Made by a program: the position numbers and the translations under genes. A stretch of DNA of 64,000 nt from Apostichopus japonicus. Its lineage: Eukaryota > Echinodermata > Holothuroidea > Aspidochirotida > Stichopodidae. Below, in pieces: positions 11,446-22,924 of the stretch. The stretch spans positions 13,338,501 to 13,402,500 of the forward strand of contig NC_092570.1 in the NCBI RefSeq assembly GCF_037975245.1. The letters run 5' to 3'. Each line of letters opens with the position of its first letter. Position 1 is the first letter of the stretch. The notes under the pieces are model-generated. The model searched no databases. It saw nothing but the letters and a program-made list of their open reading frames with translations, and was not told where the DNA came from.

Positions 11446-12238
11446 CTAATATAAGTGCAGTCTCAGTGTCATCTTCTAACTGGCCAGTCTGATGAGTCAT
11501 CTACATCGATGAGTCATCTACATCGTAATCTTCGCTTTTCAGCTCCTTCTGTTGGTCAATGAAAGCAAACGAATACCATACTTCATGGATAAACTATGTT
11601 ATCGTAATATTCATAATATTTGCCTTCTTTGAATTTAACTTTACATTTTTAGCTCAGTTGTAAAGGATACATGGTTAATAATTTAACTTACAAATCTCCT
11701 CTCTTACGCTTTAGCCAGGTCCATCTAATATAATTTTAAATAAAAGATTTAAAGATACTACAGTGATTATCAAGGAATATTGCAAACATCAAACCTCCAT
11801 TGTGTCATAAAAAATATTGAATAACTGGCTTTGATTCAGGAGGGAAATGCTCATCTTCACAGCAATAAGGAGAAGGAACCCCTTTGTGTGAATTATGCAG
11901 TATCTCTACTTTACGTTGATGACATGAAGACTTCGATTTGTCACCTTCTTTCTTCGGTGAGATTGGACGTCAGCAATCTGTCAGAGTTTCTGGTGGTCTT
12001 CAGTAATGCCAAGTGAAAACAAAATGACCATACAGTAAATCATTAACTGTATGCAGTGTTAATTTTAACAAATTGAAACAGTTCTAAGCTACTACTACAG
12101 TTCAAGCAAGATATTGTGTTCCTGTGTTGGTCAGATCTAGTTAACACTAACGACAAAATAAACATCCAACCAAAATACTTGATAATGATGAGCTCGGGAT
12201 ACACCTGTAGAAATATTTGTTGACACAGTTTTTAAACA
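11446..12238. other. No gene recognised; short tandem duplication
   Basis: A 17-bp unit (GATGAGTCATCTACATC) is present twice in tandem at 11491-11524. A stretch at 11840-11956 is open and flanked by AG and GTGAGA, but I recognise no domain and do not call it. Confidence 0.4.
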
Positions 12239-12893
12239 GGGGGATGGGGTTGGGTGATGTTGCTATCCCTATTATACGAGTCATATAGGTAAAGTAGATT
12301 GTCGGTGTCTATGTTTCAAAAGAAAATACTAGATTTAAAGTTTACATTTTCTAACTAAATGCTGGGACATACTTCTGGCACTCGAACATTGTTTGGCTGA
12401 CCACTCATCTTTCGAGATGTGGTAAATAACCGGGATTCGAACACCGGCCTCTCATTTTTATGCGGACACCCTAAACACTAGGTTATGGACGCTGATTGTA
12501 TGTCCAGAGGTTCGAAACCGGTAAGGAAGGTCGTAATTCCACTGTAGGCGTTTGTCACATGTATCGAACAATACTAGTTTTGTTTTGGAGACATATTTGC
12601 CTTACTCTAAAGATCAAACATGATGCTAACCAACTCGAAATCATTTATGATTCATAAAGCCGGATCTAGAAAAGGATACTTTCAACAGACTTTGTTAAAT
12701 GAAATGGAGGTAAACGACAAAGGCAAATGAATATATACATATAATTGAAATCTAAGTGAGTGGGAAAATCCAGAACAATGAGCGGGGAGTGGGGAATGGG
12801 GTTGGGTGATGTTGCTATCCTGTTTAAACAAGTAATATTTATAAAGTAGAGTGCCGGTGTCTATATTTCAAAAGAAAATACTGTAGATTTACT
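12239..12893. repeat. Direct repeat pair of about 100 bp flanking a tRNA-like SINE
   Basis: The phrase GGGGTTGGGTGATGTTGCTA and the following GTCTATxTTTCAAAAGAAA occur at 12239-12340 and again at 12791-12893. Between them lies a tRNA-like sequence. The pair is probably two copies of one repeat family, or a duplication that has since taken up an insertion. Confidence 0.6.
12415..12500 (-). repeat. tRNA-derived SINE head
   Basis: On the minus strand the sequence TAACCTAGTGTTTAGGGTGT resembles an RNA polymerase III A box. It is followed 30 bp later by GGTGTTCGAATCCCGG, a near-perfect B box. The intervening anticodon arm does not fold properly, so this is a tRNA-derived SINE promoter and not a working tRNA. 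The SINE body probably runs toward 12360. Confidence 0.55.
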
Positions 12894-14238
12894 TGTTCAT
12901 CAATTGAAGTGGCTGGATTACCTAGTCTAACACACAGACCATCAGGTCATATAGTTCAGAAAAAAATCCTGTCGATATTTGATGAAAAGAAAGCGTATGG
13001 ATTTTAATGTCGTATATTACCATAGATCGTTCCAAGTTTTATGAAACTTAAGAGAAACTTTTCTTATGATATAGGTTTTTATGAGATAAATTCCAGCTAA
13101 GCTGTGCTCTGGGGAGTGGAAATTTATACTAATTTATATGACAGTTAAGCTTTCACTTGACATGAGTATACTTCAGTAATCAGATATCTGTATTTCTGCC
13201 AACACTTGTATAACGTTGGCGTGCATACAAAGATTTTGCGGGGTGGGATGGTGTGTTGGTCGGGTGGGGTGGGGTATTCCCCAAGTCCAATCGTCAGTCG
13301 GGGGAATGGATCAGCCGGATCATCCGAGTCGTAATATTAGCTAACTTAAATGAGCATAATTTGCTTTCACAAACGACGTTACCTTCAATCTCAGAGCGAT
13401 AATTCTAGACTACTGTCCTCATTCCCAGTGATAATCAGAAAAAGGAAGTCAGTATATCCATGGAGCTATTACGAAATAGCGCTATCCTTTATTTCGTGTA
13501 GCGGTCGTGACAGTGTAAATTCCCTTGGGTAGTTTTAACTATAGTAGTTTAGTATAAACTACCATACCAGATAAAATAACTCGAACCATGGTACAACACA
13601 CCAAAGCGAGGGTGCATTGTAGTGCAAACAAGGGGAAAATGCGTTAAATTGGTGACTGATTCCACTAATGAGCAATGTATTGTGCGATTCCGTTTCTCTG
13701 TTCTACCGTATTGTTTCAGTTTATTCGGGGAAATAAAAGAGGAAGAATTGTATTATAAGAATGCAAAAAGGGGAAAGAGAAAGTCTAGGAATAAACATCA
13801 ACTGAGGGCTTTTCGAAGGTGGGGGTGGGGGGGGGCAAATTCAAAATTCCACCTGACTGATTAAGGTATAGGGGTGTGAACCTTTATGGAAGGACCAGCA
13901 AGGATTGAATTATTCTTTCTATACGCAACAGTCCTGTCTAATTATATTTGTATTAAAACGAAGGAGGTATCTCGTGTAAGATCATCCCATTTGTGAGTTG
14001 CACTCATTTTAAGTACACTGCGCCATGTGAGGTATCAGAATGTGTCTCTCCGTATACGAAGATACTTCTACACTCATTGTCCTGAATGTCATCTTATTGT
14101 TGAAAAATCCTGAGAGTCTACGCTACTAGTTTTATTCTTGAGTTTGTGCTACCTGCTGGATCTGCATTTCTGTGCCTCGGTCTGTTGTCGTTATTGTCGC
14201 ATATTTCGCGTTTTATGGAGAAGATAATGCACTCCGTA
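12894..14238. other. No gene recognised; a dispersed repeat at the left edge
   Basis: A phrase starting CATCAATTGAAGTGGCTG at about 12897 recurs near 26446 with about 90 percent identity over some 62 bp, marking a dispersed repeat. G-rich runs occur near 13250 and 13825. Open frames at 13350 and 13622 show no recognisable domain. Confidence 0.4.
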
Positions 14239-14261
14239 CACTGAAAAAATAAGCTAGTCAA

Positions 14262-14492
14262 TATTGCCACGGACTAACGTTAAATTAGTCTGTAACGTTA
14301 GTCAATGCACACGTACTAGCAAAAATCTTCGTTTCATCGCTGCTTCTTAGTCAGTTTACACTGACTAAGGAAAATAAAATCGCAGCTTAGTCGGTGGCGA
14401 CGGACTAAGGTATTTTAACCCATGGACTAAGAACGATACGGACACCCGATTTACGCCATAATCGTAGCTTAGTCGGTGTCGACGGACTAATG
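14262..14492. repeat. Left subterminal TTAGTCGG array
   Basis: At least eight copies of TTAGTC(G/A)G or its complement occur in 230 bp, including paired inverted copies such as TTAGTCGGTGGCGACGGACT at about 14384 and a close variant at about 14464. They are probable transposase-binding sites of the surrounding element. Confidence 0.7.
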
Positions 14493-16110
14493 TATTTTAA
14501 CCCACTTCGACTCACTTCAATTTGGAAACCGAGAGGCAACGGCAGCTTGCTGGACTTGGCATAGTTTCATACGATCACTCTAAGCAACTTTCAATCGTAA
14601 ATCACCCAAGAAGGTCTTTAGAAGAATGGAGGTATTAACTGCCATCATCGGCCTACCTGTTATTCCTTTAACTTGAAGGTAAAATTAAAGTAAATTGTTA
14701 GGCCACTGGCACTAGTACTGTAGTGTAACGCTACCGTTGTCACGCCGGCGTTTCGCAATACACAAGTGCAATGACAGTGAGTAGCCTATAGGCTTCTACT
14801 GGGTACTGCAGTGCATTCTCAACACTAAAGTGTGCATTCTAAACACCAATTAACAATGTGTTATGTGTGTATTGGGCTAGATTGAACAGTGGCACATAAT
14901 CTTCTAATTTATTCCCAAACAAATGCTGGAACTATAAGTCTCAATAGTTTATTTGAAGTCTACACTCATTTGGTAAAGATTTCCTGTAATTTCCCATGTG
15001 AATCTAAATGGGTAGGCTTTGTGGTATTGAATAAGCAAGGCTAGACCTTCAAACGTACAGTCACAGTAGGCTGAACAAATTATGTTGGCTAGTCAACGGT
15101 ATTATATGTTGCGAGCAGTCAGGATGCACGCTTCAGTTCTATTTAACCTTTTCATTTATCATTTTTTAGTATTTAATTTCCGGTCACGCTAGGAAACAAT
15201 TGCGACATTCATTCACGGTCGACTTGTTTACTGTTAGAAGTATTAACCGTTTTTTCTCAGGAAAGCTTGATAGTCTGAAGTTATTATAACATGTGCTTTT
15301 AGTATACTGCCAAAAGAGTAAGTTGTTTTATTTGTATTGATATTTTATGTAGAAGTAACGGAAAATTTAGTATGTTTAGTTTGGTCTAATTGCACGTTTT
15401 TTTCTGTCCAATGTAGTGCAGGGTTCACTTGCGCGAATTCAAATTATTCTGTTTATGTATATGTATATGCAACGATTCGTAGCTTATGATGTTTTTTGAC
15501 ATTTATTTGTAATTCAAGCATATCTGTTTAGTAGCAAAGTTTAAAGGTTAAGATTAATTAGTTTTCTCTTTTTGATTCTAGATTGAATGAAACTCATTGA
15601 CGTAAATAATAGATCAGATGATACAGTTTAACGCAGTTGCTAAAACTCTGGGTATTCTCTAGTCTTCGGCCGGTCCATTATGTACTTTAGTACTACTAGT
15701 AAGACTAAATCAAAATGACCGAAAGACAAACTTAGTGTAACAAAGTACTGATTCTCCTCTAGCCTAGGTCTAAACAGGCTTGTTATGTGAGCAAGCAAAA
15801 TAACAACTAAAAACGATTAGGCCTATAAATAAGTTGGCTCAGTGCATTTCTGTTTCTAAAATATTTTTAAAGATCATAAAAACAAACAAAGATTTAGCCC
15901 ATGTTTTATTATCTCTGTATTCTGGGCATTTGATTCTGGTTGCAATGGTGATGACACTCTCGTTCAAATTTTCAGCTTTATACAGTCTGCTTCAAACTTT
16001 GGGATTGTTTTTTGAGACTATAGTGGAAGCAAATCTCACATAACTTTGTGGTGACAACTTTATTTTTTTTTTTTTCAAATGGTGAATACTTTGCTGTTTC
16101 TTTTTTCCAG

Positions 16111-16308
16111 CAGGAATTGAAAAGCCAAATATCTAAGTCAAGGGTGAGGTTTCCTGTGATGTACGACACCAGTGTGGAGGCAACAACAGAAGAGGAGAAC
16201 TGTGTTATATATGGCTTAAAGACATGTTTTAAGATGATATATTGGTACCCTTCGCAGAACAAAAGAGTTTATCCAAGAGTCCAAAAAGCAAAGGAACAAG
16301 TACCATAG
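16111..16308 (+). CDS. Exon-like open frame inside the CACTA-like element
   Basis: A very strong acceptor (GCTGTTTCTTTTTTCCAG, ending at 16110) precedes a frame open for 65 codons to TAG at 16306-16308. The product begins QELKSQISKSRVRFPVMYD, continues with VEATTEEENCVIYGLKTC and ends VQKAKEQVP. I recognise no domain. A consensus donor GTGAGT lies just beyond the stop at 16326. It may be an exon of a gene captured by the transposon, or a remnant of a transposon gene. It could also be chance. Confidence 0.3.
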   Translation, partial: QELKSQISKSRVRFPVMYDTSVEATTEEENCVIYGLKTCFKMIYWYPSQNKRVYPRVQKAKEQVP

Positions 16309-16445
16309 AGAAAAAAGATGGAAGAGTGAGTTTAACTATTGTACCCAACTGTTTAATGATATTAAAGATACTTTTCATAACCTGTTTTAAAAAAACAGTC
16401 TAGTATATCATTTACGTGCAAGCTTCATAAGTTTGGTCAAATTTT

Positions 16446-17995
16446 CAATGATCTGTAGAGCGGGAGTCCAGAGGGTTTGGTTAGCTGGGAAGGTAACCAA
16501 TTGCCTGGTACATCACAATGTTCACAATGCATTCTTGTATATTAAACCTGACGACTGGCAAACCGACTGTGGTGGATGTGGCTGGGAGAGCAATTTTAAA
16601 GTCACCTAATAGCTAACCTAGATCAGCTTTCATGGTAACCACATCAAAGTAAGGTATGTCAGGTATGGCCCCAAGAGCAACAAATGGCCATCGCCAGTAG
16701 TTATTGGTGGTGGGGTACCCCTGCCAGTGATCAACAATTGACCCCTCACGGCTGACCTAGGTCAGCTCATGAGGTAACCACTTGAAACCTACTGGAAAAT
16801 GTTGGTTAGGACTTCAGATACAAGGGATGGGCATTGCCAGTAATTTTTATTGGTGGGGTACCCCTGCCAGTAGACCCCCAATATGCCCATCCCCTCATTG
16901 ACCTAGGTGAGCTCATGATTTGACCAGTTGAAACGTACAGGAAAATGATAGGTATCACTTCATATGTAAGGATGGGCATTTCCAGTATTTTATATTGGTG
17001 GGCCTCCACTCTCAGAGTCCGCCCATCCCTTACATATAGAATCCTGTCAATCATTTTCCAGTAGTTTTCAACTGGTTAAATCATGAGCTGACCTAGATCA
17101 ATGAGGGGGGGGGGGCATTTTGGGGGTCTACTGGCAGGGGTACCCCAGTAATATAAATTACTGGAAATGCCCATCCTTTACATATAGAGTCCTGCCAATC
17201 ATTTTACAGCAGTTTTCAACTGGTTACCTCATGAGCTAATCTAGGTCAATGGGGGATGGGCATTTTGGGGGTCTACTGGCAGGGTTACCCCACCAATGTA
17301 AATGACTGGAAATGCCCATCCCTTACATATGAAGTGATACCTATCATTTTCCAGTAATTTTTCAACTGGTTATCTCATGAGCTGACCTAGGTCAATGAGG
17401 GAATGGGCATTTTGGGGGTCTACTGGCAGGGGTACACCCCCCCCCCAATATAAATTACTGGAAATGCCCATCCCTTACATATGAAGTGATACCATTTTCC
17501 AGTAGTTTTCAACTGGTTACATCATGAGCTCATCTAGGTCAATGGGGGATGGGCATTTTGGGGGTCTACTGGCAGGGGTACCCCACCAATAAAAATTACT
17601 GGCAATGCCCATCAGTTGTATCTGAAGTCCTAACCAACAGTTTCCAGTAGGTTTCAAGTGGTTACCTCATGAGCTGACCTAGGTCAGCCGTGAGGGGTCA
17701 ATTGTTGATCACTGGCAGGGGTACCCCACCACCAATAACTACTGGCGATGGCCATTTGTTGCTCTTGGGGCCATACCTGACATACCTTACTTTGATGTGG
17801 TTACCATGAAAGCTGATCTAGGTTAGCTATTAGGTGACTTTAAAATTGCTCTCCCAGCCACACCCACCACAGTCGGTTTGCCAGTCGTCTGGTTTCATAT
17901 ACAGGAATGCACTGTGAACATTGTGATGTACCAGGCAATTGGTTACCTTCCCAGCTAACCAAACCCTCTGGGCTCCCGGTCTATTGGGATCATTG
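16446..17995. mobile_element. Foldback element with long inverted arms and internal 148-bp tandem units
   Basis: The ends CAATGATC (16446) and GATCATTG (17988-17995) begin two arms that are near-complete reverse complements. For example, AGAGGGTTTGGTTAGCTGGG at 16470 is mirrored at about 17950, and CTGACCTAGGTCAGC at 16754 at about 17675. The whole is a palindrome centred near 17220. The middle consists of units of about 148 bp containing CAGTAGTTTTCAACTGGTTA and GGGGGTCTACTGGCAGGGGT, with about four in one orientation and fewer in the other. There is no coding potential. This is the structure of a foldback transposon, here inserted in the CACTA-like element. Confidence 0.8.
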
Positions 17996-18235
17996 TTAAC
18001 ATGATAAACATAATTATTAAGCTTTGAAAAATAACTTGGTGTTATGCAGTGCAAAGCTAATAATTATTTGGTAAAGCTGCTATTCCTGGCTTATAATTTG
18101 AGGGACCTAGATTTAAATGTATACCTCCCAATATGTTATAAAATTTTAATGTAAATGTATGTTTATGATAATGTGAGTTATCATGTGCTATATCTGTATC
18201 TGTGCTTACACGTATATCATATTTTCTGTTCACAG

Positions 18236-18316
18236 GTCAATAATGGTGCAGATTTTGGCTTCCTGAAGACAAGTGGGAGGCCATTTGTAGTTAAGAGAAA
18301 CACTCTTTGTTCGTGA
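18236..18316 (+). CDS. Possible short terminal exon inside the CACTA-like element
   Basis: After the acceptor ATTTTCTGTTCACAG (ending 18235) a frame reads VNNGADFGFLKTSG..., then FVVKRNTLCS, and stops at 18314-18316. AATAAA follows at 18461 and 18550, in keeping with a 3' exon and untranslated region. No domain is recognised. It cannot be joined convincingly to 16111-16308, whose frame stops before its donor. Confidence 0.22.
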   Translation, partial: VNNGADFGFLKTSGRPFVVKRNTLCS

Positions 18317-18604
18317 AGACTTAACTGGTGTCGATTTGGGGTACCACTTTAAAACGAAAGTCATGAGGAACCCTTGCCCAAGATTCAACTTTGCATTATT
18401 GTGCAGTGCTATACTTTTGCGATTCATGTTTGATCCATTAACTTGTCTTAACTTTGTTGGAATAAAATCATATTTTCAGATTTTGTTTACAGTGATTTCT
18501 TCTCTATCTGTCGAAAGTCAGCCTTTGTAGACATCAGAAGTTTATCAGAAATAAATACTGCCAACGTACACATTATTTGTGTTTCTTCTGCTCTCTTTTC
18601 TTTC

Positions 18605-18974
18605 AGTGATGCTAGTCAGTGAAACTAGTCGGGTTTAATTCTTTCAGTGATTCTAGTCAGTGCAACTAGTCAGTCGATACCGACTAAGAAAGGTTAGTCG
18701 GGAGAGGCATCATCCTGACTAATGTAAAACCTGCTATAAACTAGTCGGTGGCTCATATAAATTAGTCGGTAAAGACCGACTAATGTCACGAACTAATGTA
18801 ACTGACTAACATACATTTACCGACTAAGAAATTGTTGATCGACTAAGCTGACGGACTAAGATGACCGACTGAGAAATCCAACTGACTAAGGAATAAATTA
18901 GTCGGTATAGCAACTGACTAAGGCTTTGTTAGTCGGGAGAGGCACCAGATGGACTAACGTTATGTTAGTCGGTG
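18605..18974. repeat. Right subterminal TTAGTCGG array
   Basis: More than fifteen copies of TAGTCGG/CCGACTA variants lie in 370 bp, many as head-to-head pairs such as TTAGTCGGTAAAGACCGACT at about 18762. The array is longer than the left one and belongs to the same element. Confidence 0.75.
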
Positions 18975-18995
18975 AACCAATTTAAGTTTTCAGTG

Positions 18996-20970
18996 TATCA
19001 CAGTGAGATGTATGCATTTAAGGAATCATATAAGTGACAAGTAAGGAAAGAGGGGCGACATAATGAAACAGTTTCAAATTCATGTCTGACCAATTATAGG
19101 AAAATTACACCTGAACCGCAAAGCTATTTCAACCAGATTCCCGAGTAAGCTCGTTCTACCGTTTAGTTGTCTGCTTGACCGATGTCTGCTTCAGCAGAGC
19201 AGCACGTATACAACTCTGTGAAGTAGTTCAACCAGCCTGGGAGTTCATAAAAATTCACTGGTTCAACAGGATCGAAGCTATTCCCAATTGAGTAATGACA
19301 AAATATTCTCGAAGAACAGACATTAATAACAGTGGCAGGGAAAAGCTACGGTGACTTTACATTGTAAAAAGAAAATCATCTTTCCTGCAAAAGGTTTCGT
19401 GGTTGTACTGTTCCGAAATTTCCCGTTGATATTTCGACGAGTAAGACAGAAATCAGTTAAGCCACTTGGGCCATATACTTCGAGTTTGGAAAAATTTAAC
19501 CAAACTATTAAAATGACCTATTGTGTTTGTGTGCCCAAAAACAAAAAATCGAAATAAATTCAAAAATTGAACCAACATGCATAGCAACTCAGAAAGTTTA
19601 CACGATATAACACGAAAAGAAGAAAATAAACCAACAGCAAAACAAAATCATTCTCGTAGTGGATTCGAACTTAAATCGATTTAAATATGATTACTTAGCG
19701 TGACAAAACCCAGATGAATGTAGAATAACACTAAATAAGAAGTTGAAAACTGACCAATTATAATGTTTAACAAGAGAATACGCCTCACTTAGGCCAGGCC
19801 ATGGTCTTACTAAACTACATCTTGCTTTAGCTAAGGTAGATTCGACTGGGTTAATTTGTTGAACATCAACCCAATCGAATCGACATGAGCTCTCAAATAC
19901 AAGACAGAAAGCCCACTTACAACCGAAAGGTGGGACTTTCAACCTACTCCATAGGATGTTTCTGCGGACTAAAGCAAGGTATGGAATTGGGATTCCAGTC
20001 CCGTATCAACGAAACCCACCTTGGTAATGCCATTACGACAATGCAATGCACTGCATCCGACCGTCGCGGTTCACACAACCCTACAACAAACACCGATGCA
20101 CTGTGCTTGCCTGTCAATCGTTCAGGCCATTGCGCCTGTCTGTGTGAACTTTGGTCGAAGTAATACTTCCAAGTTCAAGATGGTTTCACTGCATGTAACT
20201 TGTGACTAAAATACACAGCCATCTCGTTCTGACTTTACATGGATTATAAAAATCAATCTGTTCGCATAGGAACTCGACTGCGAGATTGAAATCATAAGAT
20301 TGTTACATTACAGAGCTGATGTTCACACAAACTTTGCTGTTTTATGCATTTCTTCGTTTGTGTAGCAATTTAAGCACCTTATACAGCCTTTTGTTATTGC
20401 ATAATACGACTGAACCAGTTTAATCTGTTACACGACATGTACACTTTGGTATCAGCGCACGCAGCTGAGTCGTCGACAGTTCAGTTGAATATCACCGCAG
20501 TTTCTCTTTATCACCCTCTACCTTTTCAACCTCACATAACGTATTCATATAGGAAAATGTGATTTGGGAAACTTAAATGGACTTCAATTTTTTTCTTAAT
20601 ATGCCTCAGAAACGTATCAAAATTTAATTTTGGTAGGGGACGAGGAACTGTACAGTGCCTGAAAATAAACCTCTTTATGAAGTTTAATTCAACCATCACA
20701 TTGATCATGTACTTTAAATTCAATTAAATAACATTAAAATAAAAAATAAAATGAAGGATTGAATAAGACCAACAACCTAAAATTAGTACCATTTAAAAAG
20801 GTAAATACTTAAAACGAAAAAGCAAGGCTTTCTTGTAAGTTTTTTGGATTCTTTATTTCTCCATAAATCGCATGCGTAATACGCGTCATAACATCTAATC
20901 TTGTATTACATAAATTGTTGCTAATCGTCAGAATGATTAAATATACTATTTCACCTTATTTCAGGGACCA
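18996..20970. other. No gene recognised; one hairpin
   Basis: An inverted repeat (GATTCGACTGGGTT at about 19838, mirrored by AACCCAATCGAATC at about 19867) forms a 14-bp stem with a short loop. The following 19885-20163 is GC-richer and open on the plus strand, but I recognise no protein. A minus-strand AATAAA at 20852-20857 may serve the glycine-rich gene. Confidence 0.4.
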
Positions 20971-20971
20971 T

Positions 20972-20977
20972 TTTATT
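20972..20977 (-). terminator. Candidate polyadenylation signal of the glycine-rich gene
   Basis: TTTATT on the plus strand gives AATAAA on the minus strand, about 110 bp beyond the stop codon of the glycine-rich gene. A second candidate lies at 20852-20857. Confidence 0.4.
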
Positions 20978-21085
20978 ATATAAATGTTTGTAACACATAA
21001 ATCAGTTCAAGTTTGAAGTACCGATGCAAACTTGAAAACTCTTATTTGTGTATTGTCTACATAGTAGTCTATGTCAACTTTTATA

Positions 21086-21859
21086 TCAAACCTGTTCGGC
21101 ATGTAACGTGAATGCTGCTGCAGTCGTAGTGGTTATTATGCCCTCGTCACCGGTAACTCTCACACCAGAACCTGTGCCTTCAGTTGGTACCAGCTGCTCA
21201 GCATCGTTGCCGTTTCGACCGTTGTTTCCATTAACACCGGACTTTCCATTGTTACCTCCTTTACCAGCACCAGCACCACCTCCCCTTCCAGATGAGCCAA
21301 CATTGCCATCACTTCCACTACGCCCAGCTTCTCCTGTATTTCCATTCGCCCCGTTCCCATCTGGATTCCCTGATTGTCCATCAGCACCGTTTCCACCATT
21401 CCTGTTCCTGGCACCGCCTTTGTTTTCCCTTTCTCTACCATTGTCATTTCTTCCATTGCCTCTGGTACGGCCCTCATTACCGGCTAGTCTGCCTTCATTC
21501 TGCCTATCTCCTTTCCTCCTTCCGCTCTTTCTTGTCTCATCTCGGTTCCTTTCACTCTCACCGTTCGTACCTCGTCCGCCTTTCCGTCCTACATCAGTGC
21601 CTGGTCTGCCTCCTTCACCACATCCACCTCTTCCAGAACCTCCATTGCGTCCGTTATTACCGCCTTCTCCATTAAACCCTCCGCCTTCGCCACCTCCGCC
21701 GCCGCCTCCGCCTCCTCCTCCTCCTCCTCCACCGCCACCTCCACCGCCACCGCCGCCGCCGCCTCCACCTCTACCTCCTCCTCCCCCTCTTCCTCCGCCA
21801 CCGCCATATAATCGCAGATATTGCCTCCAAAAGTTGTAATCTGCGTAGTCATATTGACG
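21086..21859 (-). CDS. Exon 2 of a secreted glycine-rich protein
   Basis: The acceptor TTATTTCTTCCTCAG is directly followed, in phase 0, by RQYDYADYNFWRQYLRLYGG. A polyglycine block of about 40 residues with a few Arg comes next. The protein continues as Gly/Asn/Arg-rich sequence with G-x-N and N-G repeats (for example GGNNGRNGGSGRGGCG and NGANGNTGEAGRSG) for about 150 residues. It ends with a less repetitive tail (EQLVPTEGTGSGVRV... FTLHAEQV) and TGA at 21086-21088. The exon gives 257 residues, for a total of 288 with exon 1. Such proteins are secreted into extracellular matrix, mucus or biomineral, and glycine-rich shell and skeletal proteins look alike; the role here is unknown. The long proline-rich frame on the plus strand over the same DNA is a shadow of the GGN codons. 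Confidence 0.82.
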   Translation of the reverse strand, partial: RQYDYADYNFWRQYLRLYGGGGGRGGGGGRGGGGGGGGGGGGGGGGGGGGGGGGGGGEGGGFNGEGGNNGRNGGSGRGGCGEGGRPGTDVGRKGGRGTNGESERNRDETRKSGRRKGDRQNEGRLAGNEGRTRGNGRNDNGRERENKGGARNRNGGNGADGQSGNPDGNGANGNTGEAGRSGSDGNVGSSGRGGGAGAGKGGNNGKSGVNGNNGRNGNDAEQLVPTEGTGSGVRVTGDEGIITTTTAAAFTLHAEQV

Positions 21860-22924
21860 CTGAGGAAGAAATAATAATTTAGTTAAGTGAAACCCAATGT
21901 TGGTTCATATGGAATGTTTATTTTCATGTTCGCCGTCATTGCATTTATCTCTTTGTAATATCCACAACAAGGCCTCTGTAAACTGGATGCCTTTATTCCC
22001 TACCATGATCCCTAGCAGACAGTTCGAATGATATTCACACGGTTTGTATCACATACCTCGTGTTTTCTGTCGTACATCAAATAACCCACTGAAAATGTTC
22101 ATCACTTTTAGGCAACTCTGACCACATTTCGAGTGTTTCATACAATGACGGATGACATTAGTGTATTATAGTGTGCGTGTGTAAAGAGCATAGGTTTTTA
22201 TTGGGATTTGGATTAGCAATATGTTAGTGTTAAGAATAACAATTTATAATATAATTCAATTTACATGTTAACGCAGGATAACATGTCGCACAATAGAGGG
22301 CGTGGACACGTTTTGTACTAACAGGTGTAAACTAGGAATAACAATAATTTCAACGACGGTGAGATCCGAAGTTATTTTATTCGTCGTAATTTTTCAACAG
22401 CTTATCATTTATGTTAACATTTCATTTTAACGGAGAAAAATGCAATTATAATACCAATCTAGTCAATTAAAGTTAACGGTTATTGGCAAATTTTATGATT
22501 TTTACAAGACAAATCAAAGGCAATATATAGAAAATCAAAGGCAATATATAAGGCTTCCCTGTAAAGTATGTAAGGTTCGAAACTTGAGCGTGGATTCAAG
22601 CAATTTCCATATTTCTATTCTTTCTGATTTACTTGATCATGAGATACAACATTTAAAAAAAAAACTACATAATTGAAGAAAAACAACAGTGTTTTCATGG
22701 GTTTAATTTTATTTTGATAATCCCAACCACAACCGAAACGTAAAATGAAACACGTCACAATTAAAAACTCGACTAACTGATATACGTTTTCCTCTATAAT
22801 GCTTTATATAGTTACCATGCACGGACAAGCTTGTATCCTTTCACCAACCCCCCCCCCCCCCCCACCACCACCCCACTCCCACACTACCTCCTTTTCTCTA
22901 ATTGTCTAGAAACTAATCACTTAC

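Larger units (their letters stand above)
14239..18995. mobile_element. 4.76-kb DNA transposon with CACTGAAAA ends (CACTA-like, probably non-autonomous)
   Basis: The left end reads TA then CACTGAAAA (from 14239) and the right end reads TTTTCAGTG then TA (to 18995). Both ends are followed inward by AT-rich sequence and then by many copies of a TTAGTCGG/CCGACTAA motif in both orientations. Short CACTG/CACTA-type termini together with dense subterminal motif arrays are the hallmark of CACTA (EnSpm) elements, where transposase binds the repeats. The flanking TA could be a 2-bp target duplication. I recognise no transposase in the interior. It contains a nested foldback element (16446-17995) and two exon-like stretches of unknown origin (16111-16308 and 18236-18316). 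A Tc1-type origin is a weaker alternative because of the TA flank. Confidence 0.6.

Noticed and set aside
11840-11956. Plus-strand exon-like stretch of 39 codons, phase 0-0, flanked by CAG and GTGAGA
   Set aside because: No recognisable domain, no partner exons, and short open stretches with such flanks are expected by chance.
16806-17054. 82-aa minus-strand frame
   Set aside because: It lies within the non-coding tandem units of the foldback element and repeats with them.
21048-21839. Proline-rich protein of 263 aa on the plus strand
   Set aside because: It is the complement of glycine codons in the minus-strand gene, which has a signal-peptide exon, matching phases and strong splice sites. 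The plus frame has none of these.
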